Positions 59,631 to 64,000 of a stretch of 64,000 nucleotides of DNA are shown here, piece by piece. This stretch comes from Rhynchopus euleeides (taxonomy: Eukaryota; Euglenozoa; Diplonemea; Diplonemida; Diplonemidae). Each line of letters opens with the position of its first letter. Position 1 is the stretch's first letter. The stretch lies in contig OY723287.1 in NCBI GenBank assembly GCA_963210315.1, positions 1,178,001-1,242,000 of the forward strand. Direction: 5' to 3'. The notes beneath the pieces are model-generated. The model had not been told where the DNA came from and ran no database searches. It saw only the letters and a program-made list of their open reading frames with translations. The position numbers and the translations under genes are program-made.

Positions 59631-60424
59631 CCCTTCGCGGCCTGCGTTTTCTCGGGGTTTGACAAAGAAACTGGACAGAAAAACGGTCGGGTAAGTTGCT
59701 CGCAGTCTGTGGGCATGAGTCCACTCTCATCTGCGAGGCTGCCCAGCCGCCACCAGTTTTCCACCCCCCGTATTTTTCCCGGAAATCTTTTTTTTTTTCC
59801 TTAAATGTGAGGGATCGCCTCAGTTTAGACCCCCTATAATATGCTCTGAGGGCGGCTACCAGGGATAGTGGGTGACTTTCCAAATTCTGCAAAAAAGCCG
59901 GTTTTTGCCGGTTTTCCCGTTTTCCGTTTTTTGGCGCCGTTTTGGCGTTTCCTGTCCGTGTATGGGGTGAGCGGGGCACCTGCCCGCATCCCGACTTTGG
60001 TTGCTTCATAAAGCCGACGGACACCTCACAGAGCACCCCACATACACCCTGTTGGAGATGTGTGAGGTGCTGTGGGAGAGCAGGTGTCCTTTGCTACAAC
60101 ACCATCCGGCCGTGCCTCCAGCCATGGATCTGTCTCAGGAACTGTAGGGCAACGTCAGGAGTGCCAGACGGTGCACGCCAAGCCCTTGAGAGACCACTGC
60201 TGGACAGGGGGGCTGAAGGAGAATCCCCGGACTTCGTGCTCCAACAGCGCCGGGCGAGGCAATGTCGATCGCCAGTGGACAACGAGGAAGTCGTACAGAC
60301 TTGTGTGCAGGGGTGGGATAGTCTGCACGTACTCCGTCTTCACTCACGACAATGTCGTACTCCTGGTGTTGTGCCGTTTCCCACTTGCCATGGTGCACCA
60401 ACGGTACAAATGTCTACTCGACAG

Positions 60425-60496
60425 GCACACCGCACAGCGGGGGGTCTGGGGGGCGGAGCCCCCCAGCCGCCGGAGGCCACGGTAGCGAACATCTGG
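60425..60496 (+). repeat. G-hairpin repeat, single core
   Basis: GGGGGTCTGGGGGGC with its inverse, then GCCGCCGGAGGCCACGGTAG and CGAACATCTGG. The leader is reduced to GACAGGCACACCGCACAG. Confidence 0.85.
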
Positions 60497-61867
60497 CCTT
60501 CTCCTTCGCGTTCTTGGACTCTTTGGGTCAATCGCAGTTCGTAGTGGGGCCATTATTGGTGCCCAGGTGACCTGTGTACCCTCTAAGCAGGGTGGGCAGA
60601 GTCGGGAAAAAAGTGGAATTTTCCCGAAATTTTTTATAGTTTTTTTTTTTTTTTGAAAAACCGGTTTTGCAAACCGGTTTTTCATTAGCACCCACTGTCC
60701 CTGGCGGCTACCCCCACCTAATCCGCCGCTCAGCCCGCCAACTGGGGCTAGCCCCCCTAGCCCCACCGCTATCTTTTCCCCTGGCCCTGGCCTGTGCATT
60801 TTTGAGCTGTCAGGTCACAGCAAACGTTTTGCTCTGGTCTGCGCGCCACCTCCTCTGCTGAGGGGAATAAAGCTTTACAAGCGTGGGTGAGGGAAATTCT
60901 TGCTCGTCTTCGGTTCCCCGCCAATACAACAACCCTTGAGAACAACGATGAGACCAAGAGAGCCAGAAAGACGGCTACCACTAGATATACAAGCCGTTGC
61001 CGCCTTCCAAACCTGTCATTGGTCACAGCGACACCAGCCAGCCCTACGGTTTCTGTCGCATCGTCCTTTTTACAGAACGGCTCGCGGTTTTATCCCGCAC
61101 TATTTTTTCCCCCGCTGCGGTGGCGACTGCTCCACCGCACAGCCTGTGTGTGTGTGTGTGTGCCCCATGCCGTGCACCTCCTGTTTCTCGCACCAGCCGG
61201 ATCTGATATTTTGTCTCTCTGGGCCCCAAAATGTGCCGCTTTTTTGTTGGGCCGAGTCAAAATTTTGGGTTTGCCCTTGGGCGAAGAGTCGCGGCCAGCC
61301 TTGGGGAAGGGGTCGGGGGGAGGGGGTGGTGTAGTGCGGTGGGTGTCTCTCTGCGAATGCTATACTGAATTATCCGTTCTGGTTTCGGGTTGGGTATGGG
61401 TGTGTGACACAAGCTTTTTATGTGTGCGAATCTATTCAGTGCCTCCACTGCGTACGGATGGCCTGGCACCCTCTGGCCATTGGGAAACCCCCACCCCGAC
61501 CTGTGTGCCTCTTCCCCTGATCTCAGACGCCACCTGCAATCCTGTTTTGTTTGTCGGATAGCGTATCACCTCCAGCGCAGCAGTCTCTCGTAGACTTCTG
61601 TGCGATGCAGACACGCTAATCCAACCTGGCAACCCAACGCAAGACTGTGCAAAGGGGGGTGTGAGAGTGAGGTCGCCCCGGCCCGCCGTGATATTGTCTG
61701 CAGACATTCCCGACCCTCGTATCCTGCCTGGCACCCTCTGGCCACTGGGAACCCCCCACCCCGACCCGAGTGCCTCTTCATTCTCGCTGTGGTGGGTGCT
61801 GTGTATACCAACATTACCACGGTTGACTGTTCTGGACGCACCCCGGGGAGAAAGAGGGAGAGGGGGT

Positions 61868-61933
61868 GGTGGTGGTGTGCGAATATTCCCGTTATTGGGG
61901 GTATTTACACTTAAATCATACGGGGGATAGAGT
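61868..61933 (+). repeat. Copy of the 3' UTR-like segment at 36065
   Basis: Shares ACACTTAAATCATACGGGGG and ATAGAGTG with 36065-36125 but has no coding sequence before it. Confidence 0.75.
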
Positions 61934-62936
61934 GTGAGGGAGGGAGGGAGGGAGGGGAGGGACAGCAGAGGGGTGTTCACAGTATTTCTTTTAGTTCAGC
62001 ATGCTATTCCTTCCCCCCCCCCCCCTCCGACACCTCGTTTTTTTTGTCTCAGCTCTTTATCATTTCCTTCCACACACAAATCCGGCCGTTCATTCTATAT
62101 TGGCAGACTGTCGTGTTTTGAGGTTCGCGTTTTTTCAGGTTTCGGGGGGCTGTGTTACGAATCACCCCCGAGACGCCACCTTTCATTCAAGGGTTGGAAG
62201 AGGCAGCGCCGAAAAAGTCTGTTCAAGCCGTTCAAGCCCCCCAGACCCGCTGAGTATATCTCGTCCCCTGGTGCAGAGTCCCCTGCTCTGACTCCGGGAG
62301 CACCGGGATCGATCAAACTGCCAACCCTTCTTGCTCTCTCTCTGCTGGGTACTATCACACGGCGGATCCACAGTTTAATTTTATTGTTCCGAGCGGCAGG
62401 ACCGAAACAAAAGAAAACAAACAAAAGAAGAAGGCCGCGAAGGAACCAAATTGCAACCGTATGAACGGATGGCTGGCACCATAAATCATGCTGCCATTCA
62501 CACCGCTTTGAGAGACAACGTGTTCACTTCAACCGAAGGGGAGTTTGTAGCTTCCTACATGCGTACTCCTGGAGGGAGGCCGATTTTCCCCTCAAGGTGG
62601 ACCGACACGATGTGGTCTTCTGACGTGGTCCCCAGCTCACTATTCCAATCCGGTACCTGGCCGGGTCGTCCGCCGGTACCCGGGGAGGTGAAGACCGCGT
62701 CGTGCACCATACTGAGGAGGGGTGCGGTCAACGTGATACACACCACACGGGTGCACCGTAAAGTGGCATCACACTCACTCGCCCTCCGGGCAAAAGCTCG
62801 TCCCTCTTGTTGAACGGGGAGGGGAGGGGAGTGTGGGTGTTGCTTCCTATACTAAGTCTACACCCCAAATATTTTGACGCTTCTATGATTTCCACATCAC
62901 CCCACACCCACCCCCACCCCCCCCCCCCCCCTAGGG

Positions 62937-63706
62937 CAGTGAAGGCAAAATACGCGTATTTTTCAGAATTCCGATTTTAAAAATACGTTGAACGTTCAAA
63001 TACGTTGAACGTTCAGCGTATTTGAACGTTTCTCACATTGCCTACCGTCTGCAGGGGCCACCAGTCACAAGCCCGCCTTTCCTCAAGCAGAGCAAGGGCG
63101 AGTTGGTGGCACCAACGACAGCCGTGCGGAAGACGTCCTTGGAGCACGATTTTACAGCGACTTGCTTCGCGATGCAGTCGACAACATATCCCTTGTCCTT
63201 TGCTCCATGAAGCGGGCTGGTGCAGTTGAGGTGAACCCCTGCCGGTGGGATATGCCATCCGGTTCTCCCATGCGGGATATCCCATACGTCCTGTACCCGT
63301 AGCTCACGTTCGGCCATCCACTTCCTCTACACGACGGACTCCAGCCGGTCGAGTGGGTAAAACTGATATAGGTCGAGAGGGGGTTGGTACCCCCGCTTTT
63401 CCGGAGTTCAACCCTGAAAAGAGGGGGTACCAACCACCCCTTTCCGGGTCCCGCCCCTTCTGGGACTACAGAACCCCTTTTTCACCGACTTTTCGCCACG
63501 CGTGACACTCTCCATCCCACCGGTGTCCCCTTTAGTGTGTGCAGGGGGCCCACCCCCTACTGCTAGGGGGGATTTCATGTGTAGAGTGCACCCAGTGGGT
63601 GAAAACGCTCAAAAGCCAAAAAAAACGTTCAACTTCGACGCATTTTTTTAAAAATACGTTGAACGTTCAAATACGTTGAACGTTTTTTACGTATTTTCTA
63701 TCACTG
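62937..63706. mobile_element. Non-autonomous hAT element, 770 bp, TSD ccctaggg
   Basis: The ends read inward are CAGTGAAGGCAAAATACG and CAGTGATAGAAAATACG. Perfect 8 bp duplications ccctaggg flank it (62929-62936, 63707-63714), again of the nnnTAnnn type. The subterminal zones carry inverted AAATACGTTGAACGTTC motifs. The interior has a minus-strand frame (63042-63317, including CTSPLHGAKDKGYVVDCIAK) that reads like captured protein sequence of unknown family, and TATCCC-rich pieces related to 6855-6930. Confidence 0.92.
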
Positions 63707-63714
63707 CCCTAGGG

Positions 63715-64000
63715 GGGGGTCACTGGGGGGGACAAACCCCAAAATTCCACTTTCCCTCGGAGGTCATTTTTGGGCCAAAAAAATATGAATACCCGGTCCA
63801 GAATATGTCGGAACCCGGAAATACCCCCACTACAACATGATCTGTGGCCTTGTTACCCTCTCAGACCCCATCCTAATTTTCCATACCACAACTTGTACCG
63901 AGCCCACCCCCGGTGGGCAAGGTCTCATCGTGATCAACATGCAATGGGCCAAGAAAAGCTCTGTTCCACCCTTCAAAGCTGCCGAGAGGTTCCTGTGGAG
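63715..64000. other. Window end, nothing recognised
   Basis: 286 bases after the hAT duplication with no gene, repeat or motif I can support. Confidence 0.5.

Larger units (their letters stand above)
57531..62928. other. Repeat-rich gene-free region
   Basis: 57690-60500 carries eight G-hairpin cores, two GC palindromes (57632-57652, 58227-58253) and T/A homopolymers. 60500-62928 contains an internal direct repeat (61459-61520 and 61729-61790, GGCACCCTCTGGCCA...), the copy of the 3' UTR-like segment at 61868-61933, (GGGA)n, and C runs. No protein or RNA gene is supported. Confidence 0.5.

Noticed and set aside
60769-61026. 85-codon minus-strand frame with a hydrophobic helix (LVYLVVAVFLALLVSSLF)
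   Set aside because: The helix is plausible but there is no conserved neighbour, no repeat of the pattern and no acceptor. Too short to claim.
62230-62262. CAGACCCGCTGAGTATATC, reminiscent of the 5' end of large-subunit rRNA
   Set aside because: Only about ten bases match and the neighbouring bases do not. Chance similarity.
1-64000. tRNA, 5S rRNA, snRNA or spliced-leader RNA genes
   Set aside because: I looked for GTTCGA-type T-arms, U6-like and leader-like sequences and saw none I could fold. A covariance search would be decisive.

Overview
This window looks like nuclear DNA of a free-living protist. It is best matched by a euglenozoan of the diplonemid type, at moderate to low confidence because no spliced-leader gene, rRNA or tRNA is present to prove it. 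The points in favour are these. All eight host-type genes and an intact hAT transposase gene lie on the + strand, like a directional gene cluster. Several starts sit just behind a long C/T tract ending in AG, as a trans-splice acceptor or 5' UTR intron acceptor would. There is a receptor-type class III cyclase, and there are secreted proteins with EGF-like and laminin-G modules joined by Pro/Thr/Ala linkers. Coding regions are GC-rich and mostly uninterrupted. The four cis-introns that can be read all start GTATG and end CAG.

Bases 1-36047 are the gene-bearing half. They hold the 3' end of a three-exon membrane-protein gene (1-721); a secreted EGF-like/WD40 protein (4637-6403); an ankyrin/coiled-coil protein (9039-11492); a complete 3.7 kb hAT transposon with an open transposase frame and an 8 bp target duplication (11666-15398); and a 1571-residue secreted protein joining laminin-G, metallopeptidase, SASA esterase, cadherin-like and laminin-G modules (17243-21958). 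They continue with a secreted leucine-rich-repeat protein (23861-25012), a receptor-type adenylate cyclase (25488-28307), a small three-exon gene (29676-30883) and a large multi-pass membrane protein (32385-36047). Most of these products are secreted or membrane-bound, so the locus is biased toward the cell surface and environmental sensing.

Bases 36048-64000 hold no host gene I can defend and are a graveyard of mobile DNA. Its parts are: two related 110 bp MITE families with G5 ends and 3 bp target duplications; a 1.8 kb element with 11 bp inverted ends flanked by TAA; a 5'-truncated non-LTR retrotransposon coding for an RT tail, zinc knuckle, restriction-like endonuclease, OTU-like protease and zinc finger; a 1.59 kb TA-flanked element packed with 14-mer motifs inserted in that retrotransposon; a 2.76 kb element with perfect 28 bp inverted ends carrying a broken PhoD-like phosphatase piece; a 770 bp non-autonomous hAT element; and a dispersed hairpin repeat in at least 14 copies. 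Insertions are nested and several can be ordered in time.

Intergenic DNA throughout is rich in homopolymer C/G tracts, (GT)n, (GGT)n and GC-rich palindromes with short loops. Most open frames there are shadows of repeats and are not listed.
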